This document shows positions 14,997 to 22,312 of a DNA stretch of 32,963 bases, in pieces. Under the pieces are notes generated by a model that saw only the letters and a list, made by a program, of their open reading frames with translations, made no database searches and was not told the origin of the DNA. A program made the position numbers and the translations under genes. Source of the stretch: Rhodocyclaceae bacterium (lineage in GTDB: Bacteria; Pseudomonadota; Gammaproteobacteria; Burkholderiales; Rhodocyclaceae); contig JAOAHQ010000050.1 in NCBI GenBank assembly GCA_026415155.1, positions 1-32,963 of the forward strand, in the 5' to 3' direction. Numbering within the stretch: position 1 is the stretch's first letter; the number at the start of each line of letters is the position of its first letter.

Positions 14997-16514
14997 TCAG
15001 AACAGGTTCTGCTGGATGGCCTCTTCGGGTTCGCGCGACGCGTCATTTTGATCCTGCCGCAGCGGCACCTTCAACGCAAGCAGCGTGCCGCCTTGCTCGG
15101 CGGTGGTGATCTGAAACGCGCCGTTGAGACTCTGCACGCGTTCGCGGATGCCGCGCAAGCCAAAGGATTTCGGTTTGTCCAGGTCGTGCTCGGCGATGCC
15201 GCGGCCATTGTCGCGAATCTCGAGCGCGATGTTACCGTTTTCGCGTTTGAGACGCACGACCACCAGCGAGGCATGGGCATGTTTGGCGACATTGGTGAGC
15301 GCTTCTTGAACGATGCGGAACAAGGCAAGCGCCATGTCGGGGTCGAGCTCGATCCCTTCGTCGCATTGTGCGCGGCAGGTGATGCCGGTGCTGTGGGCGA
15401 AGTCCTCGGCTTGGCATTCGATCGCCGCCGCGAGGCCGAACTCCTTGAGGATGCCCGGGCGCAGCTGGCGCGCCACACGGCTGGCCGTGCTCATCGCCTG
15501 ATCGAGCAGCTTCTCTATCGAGTGCGCCTTCGAGACGAGTTCTGCCGGCAGCTTGCTCGCCAAGAGCGCCGCCTCGATCTTCAAGCGCACGAGGATGCTG
15601 CCCAGTTCGTCGTGGATGTCGCGCGCGATGCGCTCGCGCTCGTCCTCGCGCACCGCCTCGAGGTGGGAGGATAGCGCCGCAAGCTGGGCGCGCGATTCGC
15701 GCAATGCCGCCTCGGTCTCCTTGGCCTGCGAGATGTCCGTCGCGATGCCCGTCCAGTGCACCGTGCCCTCGTCGTTGCGGTGGGGCTGGGAGCGCAGGTC
15801 GATCCAGCGCGCGCCTTGTTTGAGTCGCCCTTCCCAGGAGAGCGCCGTGCCGGTGGCGGCCGACGCTTCGAGCGCGGCGAGGAGGCGCTCACCATCCTCG
15901 GCATCGAGGGCGTCGAAAAAGCGCTGCGCCGAGCCGCGCAGTTCGTGCTGCTTGAGGCCCAAGAGACGCTGGCAGCCTTCGCTGACATAGAGAAAGCGGT
16001 AGTGGCCGGCGGTGTCGCGTTGTAAGTGGAACACCAGCCCGGGCAGATTCGAAGCGAGGGCGCGAAAGCGCGCTTCGCTGTCGTGGAGCATCACGAGCGC
16101 GGCGCGGTGGTCGGCACGATGGCCGGCCTCGCGGATCTCGCGTTCGACGGCGGGAACGAGCCGGCTCAAACGATCGAGGAAGACAACATCTTGTGCGCCG
16201 GCGTGCAAGGCCTTGATGGCGCTCTTTTGATCCTCGGGATCGGCGATGATGATGAGCGGCGTATCGAGCGCGCGATCGCGCAGCGTCTTGATCGTCGTGG
16301 CAGGGGTGCAAGCGGCGTGATTGAGGCAATGCAGCACGGCATCCCAGCGCGCTTCGCGCAGCAAGGCGCGCAGCTGCGCCGCACCGGCCGCGGCCGTCAG
16401 GCGCGGCGCGGCGCGTTCTCCCTGCCAGGCTTCGCTCAAACGTTCGGCGAGCGCGGCATCGTTGCAGACGAGCAAGAGGCGTAACGGAGAATCAGACGGC
16501 GTTGTGGGCGGCAT
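14997..16514 (-). CDS. NarX/DegS-type histidine kinase with pseudo-receiver and PAS
   Basis: This 505-aa soluble sensor kinase has, in order, an N-terminal receiver-like domain (about 11-130), a PAS domain (about 145-265, ending WTGIATDISQAKE), a HisKA_3 dimerisation region with H301 (ERIARDIHDELGSIL), and an HATPase_c domain (about 395-486: QEALTNVAKHAHA, RDNGRGI, GLRGIRERVQSLNG). In the receiver the phosphoacceptor position in DAVLHCLN is Cys63, and the usual C-terminal Lys is absent, so this domain likely cannot be phosphorylated. The start MPPTTPSDSPLRLLLV at 16514 was chosen because the longer frame would enter the tRNA-Thr gene region. No membrane helix, so the signal is cytoplasmic. 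Confidence 0.9.
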   Translation of the reverse strand: MPPTTPSDSPLRLLLVCNDAALAERLSEAWQGERAAPRLTAAAGAAQLRALLREARWDAVLHCLNHAACTPATTIKTLRDRALDTPLIIIADPEDQKSAIKALHAGAQDVVFLDRLSRLVPAVEREIREAGHRADHRAALVMLHDSEARFRALASNLPGLVFHLQRDTAGHYRFLYVSEGCQRLLGLKQHELRGSAQRFFDALDAEDGERLLAALEASAATGTALSWEGRLKQGARWIDLRSQPHRNDEGTVHWTGIATDISQAKETEAALRESRAQLAALSSHLEAVREDERERIARDIHDELGSILVRLKIEAALLASKLPAELVSKAHSIEKLLDQAMSTASRVARQLRPGILKEFGLAAAIECQAEDFAHSTGITCRAQCDEGIELDPDMALALFRIVQEALTNVAKHAHASLVVVRLKRENGNIALEIRDNGRGIAEHDLDKPKSFGLRGIRERVQSLNGAFQITTAEQGGTLLALKVPLRQDQNDASREPEEAIQQNLF

Positions 16515-16573
16515 CGCAAATGCGACCGAGTGATGCGGATAATTGTAAGAGGATCGCGCCCAGTGTGCTCGGC

Positions 16574-16579
16574 TATAAT
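16574..16579 (+). promoter_or_regulatory. -10 box of tRNA-Thr
   Basis: A perfect TATAAT ends 11 bases before the mature tRNA 5' end, which fits a transcript start about 5 bases upstream. No good -35 hexamer is visible at 16-19 bases upstream. Confidence 0.55.
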
Positions 16580-16590
16580 CGATTCGCCAA

Positions 16591-16666
16591 GCCGGCATAG
16601 CTCAGCTGGTAGAGCAACCGCCTTGTAAGCGGTAGGTCGTCTGTTCGAGTCAGACTGTCGGCACCA
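16591..16666 (+). tRNA. tRNA-Thr (TGT)
   Basis: A 76-nt tRNA with encoded CCA. The acceptor GCCGGCA pairs with TGTCGGC (one G-T pair). The D-arm is AGCTCAGCTGGTAGAGC, the anticodon stem ACCGC/GCGGT encloses loop CTTGTAA with anticodon TGT, and the T-arm is GTCTG-TTCGAGT-CAGAC. It is followed 95 bases later by the exonuclease fusion gene. Confidence 0.97.
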
Positions 16667-16761
16667 GGATAATAACGAAGTCATCCCAGCCCTGGCGGGT
16701 GAAGGATGCGGGGAGTCGGAGATAAACGAAGGCAGCCCGCAGGGGGAGGTGCGGACGATCC

Positions 16762-18921
16762 ATGAATGCGAAGGTGCGCTTCGCCTTGGCCGTGGCGGTG
16801 CTGTTCCTGCTCGTCTCAGGCCCCTTTCTCGCCACCGCGCTTGTCATCTACGGCGATCTCAAAGAGGAAGAGCGGGCGCTATTTGCCGCTGTGCTCGATC
16901 GCTGGCTGCCGGTGGGCGGCATGATGACGCTCCTCTCGCTCTTTCTCGGCGTGGCCCTGTTGCGCGGCCTCTTCAAGCAGTACGTGCGCGGGCTGATGGC
17001 GATGGCCGAGCAGCTGCGCTTGATGAAGCAGGCCAATCGCGATTTCCGCGTCGCATTGGCCGGGCCGCCGGAGGTGCAGGAGCTCGCGCGCGCCGCGAAC
17101 GAACTGGCCCAGGAACGCAATTCGCTGCTTGCCGATGTCGAGTCGCGCATCGAGGCGGCAAAGGCCGCCATCGAAGAGGAGAAAAATCGCCTCGCGGCGC
17201 TCGTCGCCGAGCTGCCCATGCCGGTCATCGTCTGCAATCTCGATGGCCGCATCCTGCTTTACAACCAGCGCGCTCGCCTGCAGGCTCGCGCGCTCTTGCC
17301 CGATGCGCACAGCGCGGCGGCGATCGGCCTCGGGCGCTCGATCTACGGCGTCTTCGACCGCTCCTTGATCATTCATGCGTTGGAATCGCTGCAGCACCGG
17401 CTCGAGCGCGAGGGCAGCCAGCCCTTGGCGCATTTCATCACGACGACGCGCGCCGGCCAGTTGATCCGGGTGCAGATGGCGCCGGTGATCGCAGCGGGGG
17501 CGAGCGAGGAGGACAAGGCGCGCAGCATCGGCGGCTATGTGCTGGTGCTCGAGAACATTACCAAGACGTTCGAAAGCGGCGCGCAGTGCGACCGCACGGT
17601 GCAGCTGCTCGCCGACGACATGCGCACGGCGCTCTCCGCCATCCGCGCCAGCCTGCCGGCGCTGCGGGATGCGCCAGCATCGAGCGCGGCTAGCCGGGCA
17701 GCCGACGCGATCCAGGCCGAGGTGGCGAAGCTCACCGAACGCTTGGCGCGCGCCACGGCGGAATACGCCCGCACGCTGGTGAGCCGCTGGCCCCTTGAGG
17801 AGATGCATGGCGCCGATCTCGTCACGGCAGTGAGCCGCCGCATCGAAAGCCGCCTGGGGCTTGCGGCCAAGATCGATACGGTGGCGGAGGCGCTGTGGGT
17901 CAGGGTGGATAGCTACTCGGTCACGCAGGCCGCCTGCTTTTTGGCGGCCAAGCTCGAGGAGAGTTTTGGCATCCGGCTGGTGCGCATAAGCCTCCTGCGC
18001 GGTGAGTCCGCCGCGATCCTCGAGCTGCGCTGGGCGGGCACGGCGGTCTCGACCGAGACGCTCTTGGGTTGGCAGCTCGAACCGATGACGGTGGCGGGCG
18101 AGACGACGCCGCTGACCTTGCGCGATGTGACCGACCGGCACGGCGGCAACCTCACCTGCGGGCGCGAATCGGCCATGCAGCAGTCCTTCTTCCGCCTCGA
18201 GCTGCCGCTCGCGTCGGCTCGAGAAGAGGGCGAGGCGATGAGCCTCGTGCAGGTCGAAAGCCGCCCTGAGTTCTATGACTTCGATCTTTTCAAACGTGCC
18301 GGGGAAGACCGCGCCCTCGACGACATGCCGCTTACCGACCTCGCATACACGGTATTCGATACCGAGACGACGGGGCTTGAGCCCACCGCCGGCGATGAGA
18401 TCATCCAGATCGGCGCGGTGCGTATCGTCAATGGCCGTCTGCTCAGACACGAGAACTTCGATCAGCTCGTCGATCCGCGCCGCCCCTTGCGTCCCGAGAG
18501 CATCCCGATCCACGGCATCACCGAGGAAATGCTGCGCGGCCAGCCGACGATCGCCGAGGTGCTGCCGCGTTTTTACGCTTTCTGCGAGGGCACGGTGCTG
18601 GTGGCGCACAATGCTGCCTTCGACATGCGCTTTTTCGAGCTCAAGGAAGCCGCGCTCGGCCTGCGTTTCACGCAGCCGCTGCTCGATACCTTGCTGCTGT
18701 CGGCGGTGATCCATCCGCACCAGGAATCGCACAAGCTCGAAGCGATCGCCGAGCGCCTCGGCATCACGATCCTCGGCCGCCATACCGCGCTTGGCGATGC
18801 GATCGTCACCGCCGAGGGGTTCTTGCGCATGCTGCCGCTCTTGGCCGACTTGGGCATCCGCACGCTTGGTGAAGCGCGCGCCGCCGCCGAAAAAACCTAT
18901 TATGCCCGCCTCCAATATTGA
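16762..18921 (+). CDS. Membrane pseudo-histidine kinase fused to DnaQ-type 3'-5' exonuclease
   Basis: This 719-aa protein has two N-terminal membrane helices (about 7-29 and 48-68), a HAMP-like/coiled segment (70-145), a PAS domain (about 148-268: LPMPVIVCNLDGRILLYNQRA), a kinase-like region (about 275-485), and a DEDDh exonuclease domain (about 525-700). In the kinase region the H-box equivalent reads LLADDMRTALSAI, so the phosphorylated His is missing, and no N-box Asn is evident, although the end (TDRHGGNLT...FFRLELPL) resembles HATPase. The exonuclease keeps D533/E535 (FDTETTGL), D621 (AHNAAFD), H674 and D679 (HTALGD). The nuclease looks active and tethered to the membrane under sensory control. 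GGGGGAGG lies 12 bases before the ATG. The next gene overlaps or lies within 11 bases. Confidence 0.88.
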   Translation: MNAKVRFALAVAVLFLLVSGPFLATALVIYGDLKEEERALFAAVLDRWLPVGGMMTLLSLFLGVALLRGLFKQYVRGLMAMAEQLRLMKQANRDFRVALAGPPEVQELARAANELAQERNSLLADVESRIEAAKAAIEEEKNRLAALVAELPMPVIVCNLDGRILLYNQRARLQARALLPDAHSAAAIGLGRSIYGVFDRSLIIHALESLQHRLEREGSQPLAHFITTTRAGQLIRVQMAPVIAAGASEEDKARSIGGYVLVLENITKTFESGAQCDRTVQLLADDMRTALSAIRASLPALRDAPASSAASRAADAIQAEVAKLTERLARATAEYARTLVSRWPLEEMHGADLVTAVSRRIESRLGLAAKIDTVAEALWVRVDSYSVTQAACFLAAKLEESFGIRLVRISLLRGESAAILELRWAGTAVSTETLLGWQLEPMTVAGETTPLTLRDVTDRHGGNLTCGRESAMQQSFFRLELPLASAREEGEAMSLVQVESRPEFYDFDLFKRAGEDRALDDMPLTDLAYTVFDTETTGLEPTAGDEIIQIGAVRIVNGRLLRHENFDQLVDPRRPLRPESIPIHGITEEMLRGQPTIAEVLPRFYAFCEGTVLVAHNAAFDMRFFELKEAALGLRFTQPLLDTLLLSAVIHPHQESHKLEAIAERLGITILGRHTALGDAIVTAEGFLRMLPLLADLGIRTLGEARAAAEKTYYARLQY

Positions 18922-18932
18922 GCCTTTTGACG

Positions 18933-20369
18933 ATGAACCAGACCGCCCGTCCTACCCTGCACAGCCAGCTCGCCGCATTAATCCGCCGCCAGCCGGTCAC
19001 TGCCACGCCCGACACTTCGCTGCGCGAGGCGGTGCTCGCCATGTCCGAGCAGCGCGTCGGCTCGATCATCGTCGTCGAGCCCGAAAGCGGTAAGCCGCTC
19101 GGCATCTTCACGCTGCGCGATCTGTTGCACAAGGTCGCCGCGAAGTCTTGCGACCTCGACCAGATGGTGATGTCGGTGATGAGCGGCTCGAACCTCTTGA
19201 TGCTCAACTGGCGCGCCACCGTCTATCAGGCCGCGCTCGTCATGGCGCGTCACGGCGTGCATCACGTCATCGTCGTCGATGCCGCCGGCAAGCTCGTCGG
19301 CGTCGTCTCGCAGGAAGACATCTATGAATTGCAAAGCGGTGGCGGCAAGGCGATCTCCGGCGCGATCCGCAGCGCGCGCGATCTGGAGGGGCTCATCGCC
19401 GCGGCTCAGGACATCCGCCGCTTGGCAAGCCGCATGCTCGCCGAGGGTACGCGCGCCGAGGCGCTCACCGAGCTCATTTCCTCGCTCAACGATCATCTGA
19501 CCGTGCGCCTCATCGAGCTTGCCGCAGCCGAATTCGACCTGCCCCAAGTGCCCTGGGCCTGGCTTGCCTTCGGCTCCGAGGGGCGTTTCGAGCAGACGCT
19601 TTCGACCGACCAGGACAATGGCCTCGTCTTCGCGGCGCAGGCCGAGGCGGCCGAGGCCACCCGGCAGGCCTTTCTGCCCTTTGCCGCGGAGGTGAATCGG
19701 CGGCTCGATGCCTGCGGCTTTCCGCTCTGCAAGGGCAAGGTCATGGCGAGCAACCCCGAGCTTTGCCTGTCCCTCGATGAGTGGAAGGGGCGCTTTGGCG
19801 CCTGGCTGCGTTCCAATTCACCGCAGGCGCTCCTCAATGCGACGATCTATTTCGATTTCCGGCCGCTGTATGGCGAGGAGTCGCTCGCCGAGGAGTTGCG
19901 CGCCTGGCTGAAAGTGCATGTGCCGGCGGCGAGCCTCTTTTTGCGCTTCATGGCCGAAAACGCCCTCGCCGTGAAGCCGCCCTTGGGCCTCATCCGTGAT
20001 TTCACGTTCGACGATCACGCCGAATTTCCGCATACGATCGACCTGAAGGCGATGGGGACGCGGCTCTTCGTCGATGCGGCACGTATCCTTGCGCTCGCCA
20101 ATGGCATCGACGAGACGGGTACGCCGGCGCGCCTGCGCCGGGCGGCGGAACTTGGCAAGCTCGGCCGCGACGACGTCGGCGCGATCATCGATGGCTTTCA
20201 CTTCCTCCAGCAGCTGCGCCTGCGCGTGCAGCAGGAAGGCACGCCGCGGGGACTGGCGAACCGCGTCGATCCCGACGAGCTCAACGAGTTGGATCGCTTC
20301 GTGCTCAAGGAGGCGTTGAAACAGGCGAAGAAGCTGCAAGGGCGCATCCAGATGGATTACCGCCTGTGA
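18933..20369 (+). CDS. CBS-domain DUF294 putative nucleotidyltransferase
   Basis: This 478-aa protein has tandem CBS domains (about 14-72 and 78-135), then a DUF294-type nucleotidyltransferase domain with the GlnD-like motif LAFGSEGRFEQTLSTDQDNGL (G214-S215, D226, D228), and a C-terminal helical DUF294 domain (about 330-478). The catalytic GS-x10-DxD residues are intact. CBS pairs commonly bind adenine nucleotides. The substrate of this family's transferase is not known to me. The ATG at 18933 gives MNQTARPTL; a TTG at 18918 overlapping the exonuclease stop would add five residues, and neither has a Shine-Dalgarno. A DnaQ-type exonuclease beside CBS-DUF294 is a pairing I also recall from gammaproteobacteria, so the two proteins likely act together. 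Confidence 0.9.
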   Translation: MNQTARPTLHSQLAALIRRQPVTATPDTSLREAVLAMSEQRVGSIIVVEPESGKPLGIFTLRDLLHKVAAKSCDLDQMVMSVMSGSNLLMLNWRATVYQAALVMARHGVHHVIVVDAAGKLVGVVSQEDIYELQSGGGKAISGAIRSARDLEGLIAAAQDIRRLASRMLAEGTRAEALTELISSLNDHLTVRLIELAAAEFDLPQVPWAWLAFGSEGRFEQTLSTDQDNGLVFAAQAEAAEATRQAFLPFAAEVNRRLDACGFPLCKGKVMASNPELCLSLDEWKGRFGAWLRSNSPQALLNATIYFDFRPLYGEESLAEELRAWLKVHVPAASLFLRFMAENALAVKPPLGLIRDFTFDDHAEFPHTIDLKAMGTRLFVDAARILALANGIDETGTPARLRRAAELGKLGRDDVGAIIDGFHFLQQLRLRVQQEGTPRGLANRVDPDELNELDRFVLKEALKQAKKLQGRIQMDYRL

Positions 20370-20373
20370 GCCT

Positions 20374-21426
20374 TCATTGCTCTGCCTTGATGCGGGCGGC
20401 GGCGGCGCGAAAGAGCCGGAGCGCCTCGCTGCGGCGGCCAGCGGCCTCGGCGGCGTGGGCGGCGGCGAGGAGCTCGTCGATGCTCGCCTCGTCATTGCCG
20501 GCGTAGGCAAAGCGCACGATCTGTTCGCCCGGCCGGTCGCGCCGCGCACGGATGACGAGCGCCTTGGGCGCGCCTTCCGCCGTCTGGCCGGCGCCGACTT
20601 TCGTTGGCCTTTGCTGCGCCTTGAGTTCGGCGAGCGCCTTGCGGTAGCTCGCGAGCGCCTCGTCGCGGCGGCCTTGGGATTCGGCCAGCCGCGCCATGCG
20701 CAGGTATTCCTCGACGACGTCTGGCGCTGGTTGTGAGCGCAGCGGCGGGGGCGGCGGATTCGTGCTTGCCTCACGCGCCAGCGAAGCGAAGCGCTCGACG
20801 CTCGCCAAGGACTTGGCGATGGCGTAGTTCCGCTGGCGCATCGCCCAGGTGATGGCATCGTCGCCATAGTCGTTTTTGAGCCGCGGGTCGGCACCCGCTG
20901 CGACGAGCCGCTCGGCGATCGCGGCATGCCCTTCGCGCGCGGCCATCATGAGCACCGTCGAGCCATTCGTCGAACGGGCGTTGACCTCTGCGCCGCGCGT
21001 GAGCAGCGTCTCGACGATGGCGGTGTGTCCAGCGAAGGCGGCATAGTGCAGCGCCGTCCATTGACGCTCGGGCCGGTTGGGCCGGGCGCCGCGCGCTAAG
21101 AGCCAGTCGAGCGCCTCGCGCTGGTTTTTCCAGGCGGCGAGCATCAGCGCCGTCTCGCCGAAGCGGTTGGTGCGCTCGAGATCGGCGCCGCGCGAGTAGA
21201 AGAGCTCCATGAGCGCGATGTTGCCGCTCCAGGCGCCGATCATGAGGCCGGTGCCGATGAGTGCGCCTTCGAAGTCCGGATCGAGGCCAGCATCGAGCCA
21301 AGTGCGGGCCTGGGCCACGTCGCCGAGCTCGAGGCGCACCGAAAAGCGCACCGGATCGGGCAGTTCCGTGGCGGCGACGGCGAATGGGAAGAGGACGACG
21401 AGCAGCAGAGCGATCCAGCGTTTCAT
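20374..21426 (-). CDS. Exported ankyrin-repeat protein with TPR-like helices
   Basis: This 350-aa protein has a signal peptide (KRWIALLLVVLFPFAVAATE, cleavage near residue 18-20). Four to five ankyrin repeats span about 55-210 (e.g. GETALMLAAWKNQREALDWLLARGA, TALHYAAFAGHTAIVETLLTRGAEVN). A PPPPP linker follows near 224, then two separate short helical TPR-like units (about 236-272 and 313-350). It should act in the periplasm by protein binding; partners are unknown. The start MKRW at 21426 follows the signal peptide; the longer frame adds an implausible N-terminus. KVGAGQTAEG (276-285) is encoded by a degenerate repeat copy. Convergent with the CBS gene (4-base gap), divergent from the TonB-like gene (about 40 bases). 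Confidence 0.85.
   Translation of the reverse strand: MKRWIALLLVVLFPFAVAATELPDPVRFSVRLELGDVAQARTWLDAGLDPDFEGALIGTGLMIGAWSGNIALMELFYSRGADLERTNRFGETALMLAAWKNQREALDWLLARGARPNRPERQWTALHYAAFAGHTAIVETLLTRGAEVNARSTNGSTVLMMAAREGHAAIAERLVAAGADPRLKNDYGDDAITWAMRQRNYAIAKSLASVERFASLAREASTNPPPPPLRSQPAPDVVEEYLRMARLAESQGRRDEALASYRKALAELKAQQRPTKVGAGQTAEGAPKALVIRARRDRPGEQIVRFAYAGNDEASIDELLAAAHAAEAAGRRSEALRLFRAAAARIKAEQ
20577..20601 (+). repeat. Dispersed coding repeat, degenerate copy F
   Basis: This site matches copy A at 20 of 25 bases and ends in the same GCGCCGACTTT. It lies in the linker of the ankyrin protein and is read as KVGAGQTAEG, close to the KVGAGGTAQSG read from copy C in the ABC ATPase. The shared peptide frame supports common origin more than the DNA match alone. 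Confidence 0.5.
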
Positions 21427-21466
21427 CGAGGAGAGTCTACCCTGCTGCGGTAGCATGCGCGGCATC

Positions 21467-22024
21467 ATGGCGACGATGATTGGGCATCATTACTCGGCGG
21501 GCGACCGGCTGCTACCGGCGCTCGTGCTGAGCCTAGTGCTGCATGCGCTGCTCTTCTTCCCTTGGCGCTGGCCTACTGCTGCGCGGCCGCCAGCGCCACT
21601 CGAAGTGAGCCTGCCGCCGCTGTCAGCCGCGCCGGCGCTCGCTACCCTGCCCAGGCCAGAGCCTTTGCCCACCGAGGCTGAAGGGGGCGGAGCGCCTACC
21701 ATACCCCAGCAGGCCGTCCCGCTAGCGCCGACTTTGCGCACCCCGAAGCCGCGGCCGCTCACCGGGCAAGCACTCTCGGCCGCGCTCGCTGCGCTTACCC
21801 AAGAGGAGTTCTATCCGCGCGCCGCGATCGAGCAGGGGCTCGAAGGCCGCGTCGTGCTGCTGCTTTCCCTCGATGCCGCTGGCCGCGTGAGGGGCGTGAC
21901 GGTGGCGGCGAGTTCCGGCCATCTTTTGCTCGACGATGCGGCCGTGCGCGCGGCCTCCCGCATCGGCGCCTTGCCACTCTCTGCCGGCGAGGCGCTTCTA
22001 CCCGTGGAGTTTCGCCTCGAATGA
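21467..22024 (+). CDS. TonB-like energy transducer protein
   Basis: This 185-aa inner-membrane protein has one N-terminal helix (about 14-32, LLPALVLSLVLHALLFF), a Pro-rich periplasmic spacer (40-100), and a TonB C-terminal domain (about 115-185: YPRAAIEQGLEGRVVLLLSLDAAGRVRGVTVAASSGHLLLDDAAVRAA). It would pass ExbB/ExbD energy to an outer-membrane receptor; neither ExbBD nor a receptor is in the window. In-frame ATGs at 21455, 21467 and 21476 are all possible. The stop overlaps the next ATG (ATGA), so it heads an operon with the Cys-cluster protein and the peptide-type ABC importer. Repeat copy E encodes AVPLAPT in the Pro-rich spacer. Confidence 0.82.
   Translation: MATMIGHHYSAGDRLLPALVLSLVLHALLFFPWRWPTAARPPAPLEVSLPPLSAAPALATLPRPEPLPTEAEGGGAPTIPQQAVPLAPTLRTPKPRPLTGQALSAALAALTQEEFYPRAAIEQGLEGRVVLLLSLDAAGRVRGVTVAASSGHLLLDDAAVRAASRIGALPLSAGEALLPVEFRLE
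21711..21735 (+). repeat. Dispersed coding repeat, copy E
   Basis: This 25-bp copy matches copy A with one difference (T at 21723 where A has C). It is read as QAVPLAPTL in the Pro-rich spacer of the TonB-like protein, the same frame as copies B and D. Confidence 0.8.
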
Positions 22025-22302
22025 AGGAGATTCGCCTAAACGCCGCCGCGCCAGAAAAGCCCGCGCCCGGGGCGCCTTGCAATGGCTGCGGTGTTTGCTG
22101 CGCGCTTTCGCCCTGTCCGCTCTCGCGTTTCTTGCTCGGTCACCGGCAGGGCGTCTGTCCGGCGCTTTCCTGGCAAGGCGCGCGCTACTGGTGCGGGCTC
22201 ATCGAGGCGCCGCGGGGTGGCGCGCGCTTCTTGCCGCGCGCCTTACGGCTGCGCTGGATTGGCGCAGGCCTCGGCTGCGATTGCGACGCCGAATTGCTAT
22301 AG
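22021..22302 (+). CDS. Small CxxCxxCC cysteine-cluster protein (YkgJ-like)
   Basis: This 93-aa protein has CNGCGVCC at about 20-27, followed by further cysteines (CPLSRF, GVCPALSW, YWCGL, GCDCDAE). The CxxCxxCC pattern is that of the YkgJ-type zinc/iron-binding protein group, usually longer. It may bind a metal or Fe-S cluster; its role is unknown. Its ATG overlaps the TonB-like stop and it ends 10 bases before the peptide-type permease, so it belongs to that operon. Confidence 0.78.
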   Translation: MKEIRLNAAAPEKPAPGAPCNGCGVCCALSPCPLSRFLLGHRQGVCPALSWQGARYWCGLIEAPRGGARFLPRALRLRWIGAGLGCDCDAELL

Positions 22303-22312
22303 TCGTAAGCCG

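Noticed and set aside
16543-16548. TTGTAA as a -35 box for tRNA-Thr
   Set aside because: Spacing to TATAAT is 25 bases, too long for a sigma-70 promoter.
16515-16598. Upstream extension of the HisKA_3 kinase frame
   Set aside because: It would run into the tRNA-Thr gene and adds no family-like sequence; the ATG at 16514 precedes the receiver-like domain properly.
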